The notes beneath the pieces are model-generated. The model made no database searches, was not told the DNA's origin, and worked only from the letters and a program-made list of their open reading frames with translations. From Candidatus Marivariicella framensis (GTDB taxonomy: Bacteria; Bacteroidota; Bacteroidia; Flavobacteriales; Flavobacteriaceae), in the NCBI GenBank assembly GCA_905182735.1, contig CAJJCT010000012.1:1-64000 (forward strand): DNA of 64,000 bases, read 5' to 3'. Within the stretch, counting starts at the first letter, position 1. Each line of letters opens with the position of its first letter. The position numbers were made by a program, and so were the translations under genes. Positions 44,677-51,848 of this stretch are shown here, piece after piece.

Positions 44677-45594
44677 TTAATCTCCTTGGTAGCTAATTAT
44701 AGCTTCATAAAAATCAGATTGGTAAATTCCTATGAGTTGGCATGCCCATAGCGCTCCTCCAATATTAATAAGACTATAGTCATTGTGAGAAATTAATGGA
44801 TAATTCCCTTCTTCTGTTTGTAAATTAACAACCCCTTTAAAAATAACGCTTCTTGGACTAGAGTAACTCTTTTTTTTAATAGTATGGTTTGAATTTTTAA
44901 CTAAATTATTTGTTTGATGATCATTCTCATTATAAATTAAAGTTCCTCCAGGGACTATATTATCTATTAATAAAGAAAAATACTTTTTATAACCCTCAAA
45001 AGAAGAATGTCTTTCAACATGTTTCCAAAACATAGATGTTATTATTGCTAAATGAGGATTAAAAAATTCAAATTTAGATAAATTATCAATTTTAGGTAAA
45101 ATGTTTTCATTTCCTTCAATAATTATAAAATCATTCTCTTTAGATAAATGAATTGAAGAATCAAACGCTGAAACTTTTTTATTGATAATAAAATCAAAAG
45201 AGAAATCATGAAATTTTAAAACATGTAAAATAATAGATATTATAGAAGTTTTCCCATAGGTTCTTCCAGCAACTAAAACTCTAGTTTTTTCTTTTGAAAA
45301 ATAGTTAATAAACTGTGTAATAGAAAATATCTTAATTTTCAGACTTTCAGCTCTTACAAATTCTGAATTATTGTTATTTAAATTAGAACCCAATATAATA
45401 AAATCAATGTTTTTAGTTATATTATTAGGGCGCCATCCTTCATAAAAGTTTAAATTATTTTTTTTGAAATTTTCTTTCAAACTCAATGAAATGTTTTCTT
45501 CACTAATAGACACTTCAAAATCAATATTTTTAAGAGCAGTTGCTAGACTTATAGTCTGTTTATCTATAGCTGAAATAAAATGGATTTTTTGCAC
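44677..45594 (-). CDS. Truncated, active-site-degenerate Mpl/MurC-like Mur ligase
   Basis: Aligns along its length with the first two domains of the flavobacterial peptidoglycan-recycling Mur ligase (Mpl-like, usually about 450 aa), but stops at 305 aa (DFYEAIISYQGD), just where the C-terminal domain should begin. The N-terminal glycine motif is lost (ISAIDKQT). The ATP loop has an extra residue (GRTYGKTS at 110-117 instead of GSHGKTT). The acidic EGDEY motif reads EGNEN (160-164). WDH reads WKH (190-192). The start is GTG. Only 50 bases separate it from the next gene, so the third domain is deleted, not frameshifted. Ligase activity is very unlikely. Confidence 0.72.
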   Translation of the reverse strand: MQKIHFISAIDKQTISLATALKNIDFEVSISEENISLSLKENFKKNNLNFYEGWRPNNITKNIDFIILGSNLNNNNSEFVRAESLKIKIFSITQFINYFSKEKTRVLVAGRTYGKTSIISIILHVLKFHDFSFDFIINKKVSAFDSSIHLSKENDFIIIEGNENILPKIDNLSKFEFFNPHLAIITSMFWKHVERHSSFEGYKKYFSLLIDNIVPGGTLIYNENDHQTNNLVKNSNHTIKKKSYSSPRSVIFKGVVNLQTEEGNYPLISHNDYSLINIGGALWACQLIGIYQSDFYEAIISYQGD

Positions 45595-45600
45595 CTCAAA

Positions 45601-46608
45601 TTATTTCACTTCATTTAAAAGATTCCAAAGACCATCCTTGAGAAGGTCAAGTCCTCTTTTTGAGATAGATGAAATTAAAAAATGTGGAATTTTATCAAAA
45701 TAATTTTTCATTTCAATTTTATACTCCTCGAATAATTCGTCATCTAATAAATCACACTTAGTTAATGCAATTGCAAAATTTTTATCTAATAATTCTGGAT
45801 TATATTCCTTTAATTCCGCTATTAAAATTTCAAAATCTTTTTTAACATCTTTTGAATCACATGGAATCGTAAATAATAAAATTGAATTTCTTTCTATATG
45901 TCTCAAAAAATAATGCCCTAATCCTTTTCCTTTTCCCGCTCCCTCAATTATACCAGGGATATCTGCAATTACAAAAGATCTGAAATCACGATAAGGAACA
46001 ATACCTAAGTTTGGTTTAAGTGTTGTAAATTCATAATCAGCAATTTTTGGTTTTGCTCCAGTTACAGCAGCTAATAATGTTGATTTTCCAGCATTAGGAA
46101 AGCCCACTAATCCAACGTCTGCTAAAACTTTAAGTTCTAGAGTTACAGCCAATTCTTTTCCTTTTTGTCCTGGCTGTGCATATCTTGGAGTCTGTCTTGT
46201 AGAAGATTTAAAGTGCCAATTACCCAGACCTCCTAATCCACCTTCAAGAAGAATGACTTCTTGTTTTTTTTCTGTAATCTCAAATAGCGTTTCATTAGTA
46301 TTTGAGTCTTTAAAAACTGTTCCAAAAGGCACCTCTACATAAATGTCCTGACCTTGAGCTCCAGAACTTCTATTTTTACTGCCATGCTCTCCATGACCTG
46401 CTGAAAAATGTCGCTTAAATTTAAAGTGATATAGTGTCCATAAATTAGAATTAGCTCTAATTATCACATGCCCTCCTCTTCCTCCGTCACCTCCATCGGG
46501 TCCACCCTTGGTGATAAATTTTTCTCTATGAAGGTGAATTGAGCCTTTTCCTCCATTCCCAGAGTCTACATTTAACTTTACATAATCCACAAAATTACCT
46601 TCTGTCAT
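45601..46608 (-). CDS. obgE: GTPase ObgE/CgtA
   Basis: Essential GTPase of ribosome assembly and stress signalling. The N-terminal glycine-rich Obg fold ([25 protein letters not shown], then [19 protein letters not shown]) covers about 1-158. The G domain follows, with [11 protein letters not shown] (G1), [12 protein letters not shown] (G2), [16 protein letters not shown] (G3), TKCDL (G4) and SSISKRGL (G5). The variable C-terminal OCT domain is absent, as in many Bacteroidota; 335 aa. It is 1 base after adk. Confidence 0.97.
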   Translation of the reverse strand: MTEGNFVDYVKLNVDSGNGGKGSIHLHREKFITKGGPDGGDGGRGGHVIIRANSNLWTLYHFKFKRHFSAGHGEHGSKNRSSGAQGQDIYVEVPFGTVFKDSNTNETLFEITEKKQEVILLEGGLGGLGNWHFKSSTRQTPRYAQPGQKGKELAVTLELKVLADVGLVGFPNAGKSTLLAAVTGAKPKIADYEFTTLKPNLGIVPYRDFRSFVIADIPGIIEGAGKGKGLGHYFLRHIERNSILLFTIPCDSKDVKKDFEILIAELKEYNPELLDKNFAIALTKCDLLDDELFEEYKIEMKNYFDKIPHFLISSISKRGLDLLKDGLWNLLNEVK

Positions 46609-46609
46609 T

Positions 46610-47185
46610 TTATTTAATTTGATTAATCAAATTAATTAATCGATTTTTTATTTCATCAATTGTTCCAATGCCATTAATATTAAACAATTTATTCATGGAG
46701 TTATAATATTTTTTTAATGGAGATGTTTTTGTGTTATATTCATTAAAGCGATTACGGATTTTATCAATATCTTGATCATCGGTTCTTCCACTTAACTGAC
46801 CTCTTTTAATTAATCGTTCTTCTAGAATAGAATCCTCAGCTTCCAAAGAAATAGTGGCTGTTATTTTCATGTTAATGGATTTCATAAAAGAATCTAATGC
46901 CTCAGCTTGCGAAATTGTTCTTGGAAAACCATCAAAAATAAAACCATTAACATCATGATTTATATTAACCTGATTTATTAACATTTCAATAGTAACTTGA
47001 TCTGGAACTAAACCTCCTTTATCAATATAAGACTTAGCTAAAAGACCAAATTGAGTTTTATTTTTAATATTATTTCGAAATAAATCGCCAGTAGATATAT
47101 GAACTAAATTATAATTTTTTTTTAAGAATTCTGCTTGTGTTCCCTTTCCAGATCCAGGTTTTCCGAATAATATAAGATTAATCAT
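46610..47185 (-). CDS. adk: Adenylate kinase
   Basis: Catalyses ATP + AMP to 2 ADP, setting the adenylate energy balance. The P-loop [10 protein letters not shown], the AMP-binding segment [28 protein letters not shown] start [10 protein letters not shown] and the closing [15 protein letters not shown] are present. It is the short-LID type without zinc cysteines. I choose the start at 47185 ([13 protein letters not shown], 191 aa); the frame is open to 47206 but those residues are not conserved and overlap the promoter box. In related genomes hpt commonly precedes adk; here purK diverges instead. Confidence 0.96.
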   Translation of the reverse strand: MINLILFGKPGSGKGTQAEFLKKNYNLVHISTGDLFRNNIKNKTQFGLLAKSYIDKGGLVPDQVTIEMLINQVNINHDVNGFIFDGFPRTISQAEALDSFMKSINMKITATISLEAEDSILEERLIKRGQLSGRTDDQDIDKIRNRFNEYNTKTSPLKKYYNSMNKLFNINGIGTIDEIKNRLINLINQIK

Positions 47186-47203
47186 ATAACTAAAATTAAA
47201 AAC

Positions 47204-47211
47204 CAAATATA
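47204..47211 (-). promoter_or_regulatory. Putative -7 element (TATATTTG) for the adk-obgE run
   Basis: Exact TAnnTTTG match on the minus strand, 18 bases ahead of the adk ATG at 47185. No TTG at 19-21 bases. It also argues against the longer adk start at 47206. Confidence 0.5.
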
Positions 47212-47253
47212 CCCAATTTGTTTAGCAATTTTCGAATCACCAAAAGATATACG

Positions 47254-47261
47254 TATTTTTG
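47254..47261 (+). promoter_or_regulatory. Putative -7 element (TATTTTTG) for purK-purE
   Basis: Exact TAnnTTTG match 14 bases ahead of the purK ATG. A weak TTCG lies 19 bases upstream (47231-47234). Divergent from the adk promoter box 42 bases away. Confidence 0.45.
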
Positions 47262-47275
47262 ACAAAAAGTATTGA

Positions 47276-48430
47276 ATGAATTTTTTTTCAACAAATAAAA
47301 AACTTGGAATTTTAGGAGGTGGGCAACTTGGAAAAATGTTACTGTACAGTACTCGAAAATGGGATATAAGAACCTTTGTTTTAGATCCTAATTATGAAGC
47401 TCCAGCAAAGCTGGCCTGTGATGTTTTTATTCAAGGAGATTTGACAGATTATCAAACTGTCTTAGATTTCGGAAAAAAAGTTGATATTTTAACAATTGAA
47501 ATTGAAAATATTAATATAAAAGCCCTTTATAAACTTAAAAAAGAGGGAGTTAAAATATTTCCTCAACCCGAAATAATTGAAATTATTCAAAATAAATCTT
47601 CACAAAAAGAATTTTATATAAAAAATAATATTCCAACTTCAAACTATAAAAGTTTTTCAAATTTGGAAACTTTGAAAAATGCTATAGCAAAAGGAAGCCT
47701 TTCCTTTCCATTTGTTTGGAAAGCATCCGAAATGGGATATGATGGATATGGAGTTTCCGTAATTAAGAAAAATAAAGATTTAGAAAATCTTCTAGATTGT
47801 GATTGCATTGCTGAGGACTTTGTGCCTTTTAAAAATGAGCTTTCTGTAATTATAGCTAGACGTGAACAAGGAGAAACTCAAGCATATCCTGTTGTTGAAA
47901 TGGAGTTTCATCCAACTGCTAATCAAGTAGAATATGTTATTTGCCCTGCTAGAATTTCAAGTGAAATCAAATTAAGGGCAAAGAAAATTGCTTTAGAAGT
48001 TTCGAAAAAATATAAACATATAGGCCTTCTTGCTGTTGAGATGTTTTTAACTGAGACAGGAGAAATTTTAGTCAACGAGGTCGCACCAAGGCCACATAAT
48101 TCTGGACATTTAACAATTGAATCATCATATACAAATCAGTTTGAACAGCATATTAGAGCAATTTTAAATCTTCCATTGGGTGATAGTGGTAATAAAGTAT
48201 CAGGAGTTATGGTAAATCTAGTTGGAAAAGAAAATCATAATGGGCCTGTTGTTTATAAAAATATTGACCAAATTCTTGCAATAAACGGAGTTACTCCTCA
48301 TATTTATGGAAAGAAACAAACTCGTCCGTTTAGGAAAATGGGACACGTGTCAATAGTTAATAAAAGTTTAGATAAAGCAAGGCAAATTGCAGAAGAAGTT
48401 AAATCAATAATTGAAGTAATCTCTGAATAA
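47276..48430 (+). CDS. purK: N5-carboxyaminoimidazole ribonucleotide synthase PurK
   Basis: ATP-grasp enzyme that carboxylates AIR to N5-CAIR with bicarbonate in purine synthesis. Motifs: LGILGGGQLGKMLLYSTR at the N-terminus, FPFVWKASEMGYDGYGV (ATP-grasp loop), EDFVPFKNELSVIIAR, GLLAVEMFLTETGEILVNEVAPRPHNSGHLTIE. Length 384 aa is normal. The product is passed to PurE, encoded 1 base downstream. Divergent from adk, so two purine nucleotide genes share this intergenic region. Confidence 0.97.
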   Translation: MNFFSTNKKLGILGGGQLGKMLLYSTRKWDIRTFVLDPNYEAPAKLACDVFIQGDLTDYQTVLDFGKKVDILTIEIENINIKALYKLKKEGVKIFPQPEIIEIIQNKSSQKEFYIKNNIPTSNYKSFSNLETLKNAIAKGSLSFPFVWKASEMGYDGYGVSVIKKNKDLENLLDCDCIAEDFVPFKNELSVIIARREQGETQAYPVVEMEFHPTANQVEYVICPARISSEIKLRAKKIALEVSKKYKHIGLLAVEMFLTETGEILVNEVAPRPHNSGHLTIESSYTNQFEQHIRAILNLPLGDSGNKVSGVMVNLVGKENHNGPVVYKNIDQILAINGVTPHIYGKKQTRPFRKMGHVSIVNKSLDKARQIAEEVKSIIEVISE

Positions 48431-48431
48431 A

Positions 48432-48917
48432 ATGGAACAAGTAGGAATTATAATGGGTAGTAAATCAGATCTTCCAGTAATGAAAGAAGCGATTGAAATT
48501 TTAAAAAAGTTTAATATAATTGCTGAGGTTGATATAGTGTCCGCCCATCGAACACCCTCTAAACTCATGGAATATGGTGAGAATGCTCATAAAAGAGGTT
48601 TAAAGGTTATTATAGCTGGAGCTGGAGGCGCAGCTCACTTACCAGGAATGATTGCCTCTTTAAGTCCTTTACCTGTTATTGGTGTTCCAATAAAATCTAG
48701 TAATTCCATTGATGGATGGGATTCAATTCTCTCCATACTACAAATGCCCAGTGGCGTTCCAGTTGCGACCGTTGCATTAAATGGTGCTAAAAATGCTGGG
48801 ATATTAGCTGCTCAAATTATTGGTGTAGATTCAAATGAAACCCAAAAAAAAATAATTGATTACAAAAACGAATTATCTCAAAAAGTAATTGATAGCTCAA
48901 AAAATATAAATAAATAA
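48432..48917 (+). CDS. purE: N5-carboxyaminoimidazole ribonucleotide mutase PurE (class I)
   Basis: Converts N5-CAIR to CAIR. Class I hallmarks are visible: GIIMGSKSDLPVM, SAHRTPSKLMEY with the catalytic His, AGAGGAAHLPGMIASL, PVIGVPIKSS and SILQMPSGVPVATVA. Length 161 aa. It belongs to a tight unit with purK (1-base gap) and the M3 peptidase (1-base gap). Confidence 0.97.
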   Translation: MEQVGIIMGSKSDLPVMKEAIEILKKFNIIAEVDIVSAHRTPSKLMEYGENAHKRGLKVIIAGAGGAAHLPGMIASLSPLPVIGVPIKSSNSIDGWDSILSILQMPSGVPVATVALNGAKNAGILAAQIIGVDSNETQKKIIDYKNELSQKVIDSSKNINK

Positions 48918-48918
48918 A

Positions 48919-50937
48919 TTGCAAAACCCTCTTCTTACTGAATTTCAAACTCCTTTTAAATCAGCTCCTTTTTCAAAAATACTTCCAGAACATTTCGTTG
49001 AAGCTATTCTGAAAAATATCAATGATTCTATTTCCTTGATTGAACTTATATCGATCCAAAAGGAAATTCCAACTTTTGATAACACAATTAATGGCTTACA
49101 AGAATCAAGTAAACAATTAGGTAGAAATGTAAGTTTATTATTTAATTTGAATAGTGCTGAGACCTCTACTAAATTGCAAGAAGTCACACAAAAAATTGCA
49201 CCACATTTAAGCAAATACAAAAACGATATACTTTTAAATAAAAAACTTTTTAAAAGGGTAAAATTTGTTTATTTAAAGTCTGATAAATCAATACTATCTC
49301 CTGAACAAAATACTTTATTAGAAAAAGAATTTAATGAGTTTGTTAGAAATGGAGCATTATTGTCAACAAAACAAAAAGAAAAATTAAGACAAGTAGATGA
49401 AATTCTAGCTATAAGATCTCTTTCTTTTGGTGAAAAAATACTAGCTGACACTAATATCTATTTACTTCATATAAAAAATGAAAAAAAATTAAAAGGACTT
49501 CCTGATTTTTCAATAAATGAAGCTAAATCAAAAGCAAAAAGCAAAAATTTAAAAGGATGGGTTTTTACTTTAGACGCACCAAGCTATATACCATTTATAA
49601 CTTATTCAGAAGTAAGAAGTTTGCGAAAAGAAATTTCTATAGCATATGGAAGCAGAGGTTATAGAAAAAACGAGAATAATACAATCTTATTAATTGAAGA
49701 AATAATAAAACTGAGACATAAAAGATCGAAAATTCTTGGTTATAAATCTCATGCTGATTTTGTCTTAGAAGAAAGAATGTCTCTGACAGAAAAAAATACA
49801 AATTATTTTATAAGTCAGCTATATTTAAAGTCATTTCCTTTTGCTAAAAAAGAATGGGATGAATTAACCTTGTTTTCTAATCAAAATTTAGGGATAAACA
49901 AACTTGAAAAATGGGATATCGCATTTGTGACAGAAAAATTAAAAAAATCATCTTTAGAACTGGATGAGCTTGAATTAAAAAAATATTTTTCGCTAGATAA
50001 TGTTATTTTGGGTCTATTTAAAATATTGAATAAACTTTACGGCTTAAGTTTTAATATTAATAATAAAATAGAAGTTTATGCTAAATCAGTTAGAGCTTAT
50101 GAAGTATATGATCGAAATAATAATTTTAAATCTTTGCTATATTTGGATTTATATCCAAGAGCAGGTAAAAGAAGTGGAGCATGGATGACCAGTTATGTTG
50201 GTCAAAAAAAAAATCAAAGACCACATATTTCTGTAGTTTGTAATTTTCCGGTTCCTAGTAAATCAAAACCATCTCTAATTAGTTTTCAAGACGTAACAAC
50301 ACTATTTCACGAATTTGGACATGCTCTTCATGGCATTTTAGCTAATACGTATTATGAAAGCTTAAGTGGAACAAATGTCTTATGGGATTTTGTTGAGTTA
50401 CCTAGTCAAATAATGGAAAACTGGTGTTATGAAGAAGAGGCATTAAATATTTTTGCTAGACATTATAAAACTAATAAACTAATACCTAAATCATTTATAA
50501 AAAAAATAAAGGCTATTAGTTATTTCCAGCAAGGAATTCAGAACCTTAGACAACTTGGCTTTGCATCACTTGACCTGAGTTATCATTCAATGAATTCACA
50601 TGAAATTAAAAATATAAAAAAACATGAAGATTTGATTTTAGATAAATTTAATTTTATAAAACCATACAAAGATCAGTGCTTAAGTTCTTCATTTTCTCAT
50701 ATATTTCAGGGAGGTTATTCTGCTGGTTATTATAGTTATAAATGGGCAGAGGTATTGGATGCTGATGCGTTTGAAATGTTTATAGAAAATGGTATTTTTA
50801 ACTCTAAAGTTGCTAAAAAATTTGAAGATAATATTCTTTCTAAAGGGGGGACAGAACACCCTATGAAACTTTATAAGAAATTCAGAGGCAAAGAGCCTGA
50901 TCCAGAAGCATTGATTAGAAGATCTGGTTTAATATAA
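48919..50937 (+). CDS. M3-family oligopeptidase (zinc metallopeptidase)
   Basis: Thimet oligopeptidase or peptidyl-dipeptidase-type enzyme degrading short peptides, probably in the cytoplasm since no signal peptide is seen. The zinc motif is HEFGH (464-468), and the third ligand region YYESLSGTNVLWDFVELPSQIMENW is conserved. The helical N-terminal half and the C-terminal GGYSAGYYSYKWAEVLDADAF and EALIRRSGL are typical. 672 aa. The start codon is TTG, directly after the purE stop; no ATG is available near the N-terminus. The 3' end overlaps the convergent UbiA-like gene by 23 bases. Confidence 0.93.
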   Translation: MQNPLLTEFQTPFKSAPFSKILPEHFVEAILKNINDSISLIELISIQKEIPTFDNTINGLQESSKQLGRNVSLLFNLNSAETSTKLQEVTQKIAPHLSKYKNDILLNKKLFKRVKFVYLKSDKSILSPEQNTLLEKEFNEFVRNGALLSTKQKEKLRQVDEILAIRSLSFGEKILADTNIYLLHIKNEKKLKGLPDFSINEAKSKAKSKNLKGWVFTLDAPSYIPFITYSEVRSLRKEISIAYGSRGYRKNENNTILLIEEIIKLRHKRSKILGYKSHADFVLEERMSLTEKNTNYFISQLYLKSFPFAKKEWDELTLFSNQNLGINKLEKWDIAFVTEKLKKSSLELDELELKKYFSLDNVILGLFKILNKLYGLSFNINNKIEVYAKSVRAYEVYDRNNNFKSLLYLDLYPRAGKRSGAWMTSYVGQKKNQRPHISVVCNFPVPSKSKPSLISFQDVTTLFHEFGHALHGILANTYYESLSGTNVLWDFVELPSQIMENWCYEEEALNIFARHYKTNKLIPKSFIKKIKAISYFQQGIQNLRQLGFASLDLSYHSMNSHEIKNIKKHEDLILDKFNFIKPYKDQCLSSSFSHIFQGGYSAGYYSYKWAEVLDADAFEMFIENGIFNSKVAKKFEDNILSKGGTEHPMKLYKKFRGKEPDPEALIRRSGLI

Positions 50938-51730
50938 GCAAAGTAAATATCCAAATTATTGGAATTCCCTCAACCCAAAACCTTGTGAAGCTTAAAGGTT
51001 TATTGGTAGATGAAATTAACAATGCATAGCCTAGAACTAAATAAATAAAAAATTCAATAATTTTAAATATCAAATTGATTTCAATGACAAAATAAAGCAA
51101 ACAAGTATTTAATGTTAAAAGTAGAATCCCTAATAATTTACTTTTAAAAACTCCAAACCTTTGGGGCAAAGTACCAAGCTCACTATCATCTATGTTAATA
51201 TCTCGAATCTCGAACGGAATTGTAGCAACCAAAACGAAAATAAAACGTTGAATACCCAAAATAACATTTTGATTGAACTCAAGAATATTCATCTGACTTG
51301 TTAGAGAAACATAGCTTACCAAAGTCCATGAAAAAGCAACTAAAAAAATCTTAACACCATTTGAATTTCTCAAATTTATTTTTGAAGAAGGATTTGGAAT
51401 AATATAAAAAATTACTAAAATAAAACTCAGTATAAAAACAACTTGTGTTAACAAATGAGTATAAAAAAAACACCATATACCAATTAATAATGACGAAAAA
51501 GTGATAAAAATTATTTCTTTTGAAACCAGTGTTTTGTTTTTTAAAAACATTGATCCATACTTTATTACATTATATCCAACAACTGATGAAGTAAACACAA
51601 GTCCATCTAGATAAAGGTTTTCAGTTGAATTAAAATAAATAAAAGACACTTTATATAAGGCCCAAACTGCAAAAGAAACATGTAAACTGCTTAGCAAGTA
51701 AAAAGAATAAAGGGTTTTAAGTAGTTTCAT
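50915..51730 (-). CDS. UbiA-like polytopic membrane protein
   Basis: A 271-aa protein with about eight or nine hydrophobic spans. The segment EIRDINIDDSELGTLPQRFG (174-193) resembles the second Asp-rich motif and following loop of UbiA prenyltransferases. In place of the first NxxxDxxxD motif there is GYNVIKYGS (52-60), which lacks the aspartates. It may be a UbiA-fold protein with altered chemistry or a non-catalytic relative; substrate unknown. It stands alone between convergent M3 peptidase and divergent gcvP. Confidence 0.7.
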   Translation of the reverse strand: MKLLKTLYSFYLLSSLHVSFAVWALYKVSFIYFNSTENLYLDGLVFTSSVVGYNVIKYGSMFLKNKTLVSKEIIFITFSSLLIGIWCFFYTHLLTQVVFILSFILVIFYIIPNPSSKINLRNSNGVKIFLVAFSWTLVSYVSLTSQMNILEFNQNVILGIQRFIFVLVATIPFEIRDINIDDSELGTLPQRFGVFKSKLLGILLLTLNTCLLYFVIEINLIFKIIEFFIYLVLGYALLISSTNKPLSFTRFWVEGIPIIWIFTLLILNQIF

Positions 51731-51829
51731 TTTGTAAAACTAAACAAAGTGCTTTTTTATTTTATTTTTTTAGTTGAAAAATTTTTAAAATAGATGTACA
51801 TATCTAAATAATACAATTAAATTTTGAAC

Positions 51830-51837
51830 TATTTTTG
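51830..51837 (+). promoter_or_regulatory. Possible -7 element (TATTTTTG) for gcvP
   Basis: Exact TAnnTTTG match, 11 bases ahead of the gcvP ATG, so the leader would be under 10 bases. No good -33 TTG at the standard distance. No riboswitch-like structure is seen in the 118-base spacer before gcvP. Confidence 0.35.
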
Positions 51838-51848
51838 AAAAAAAAAGA

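Noticed and set aside
51731-51848. Glycine riboswitch ahead of gcvP
   Set aside because: The spacer is AT-rich with no conserved glycine aptamer features and is short for a tandem aptamer.
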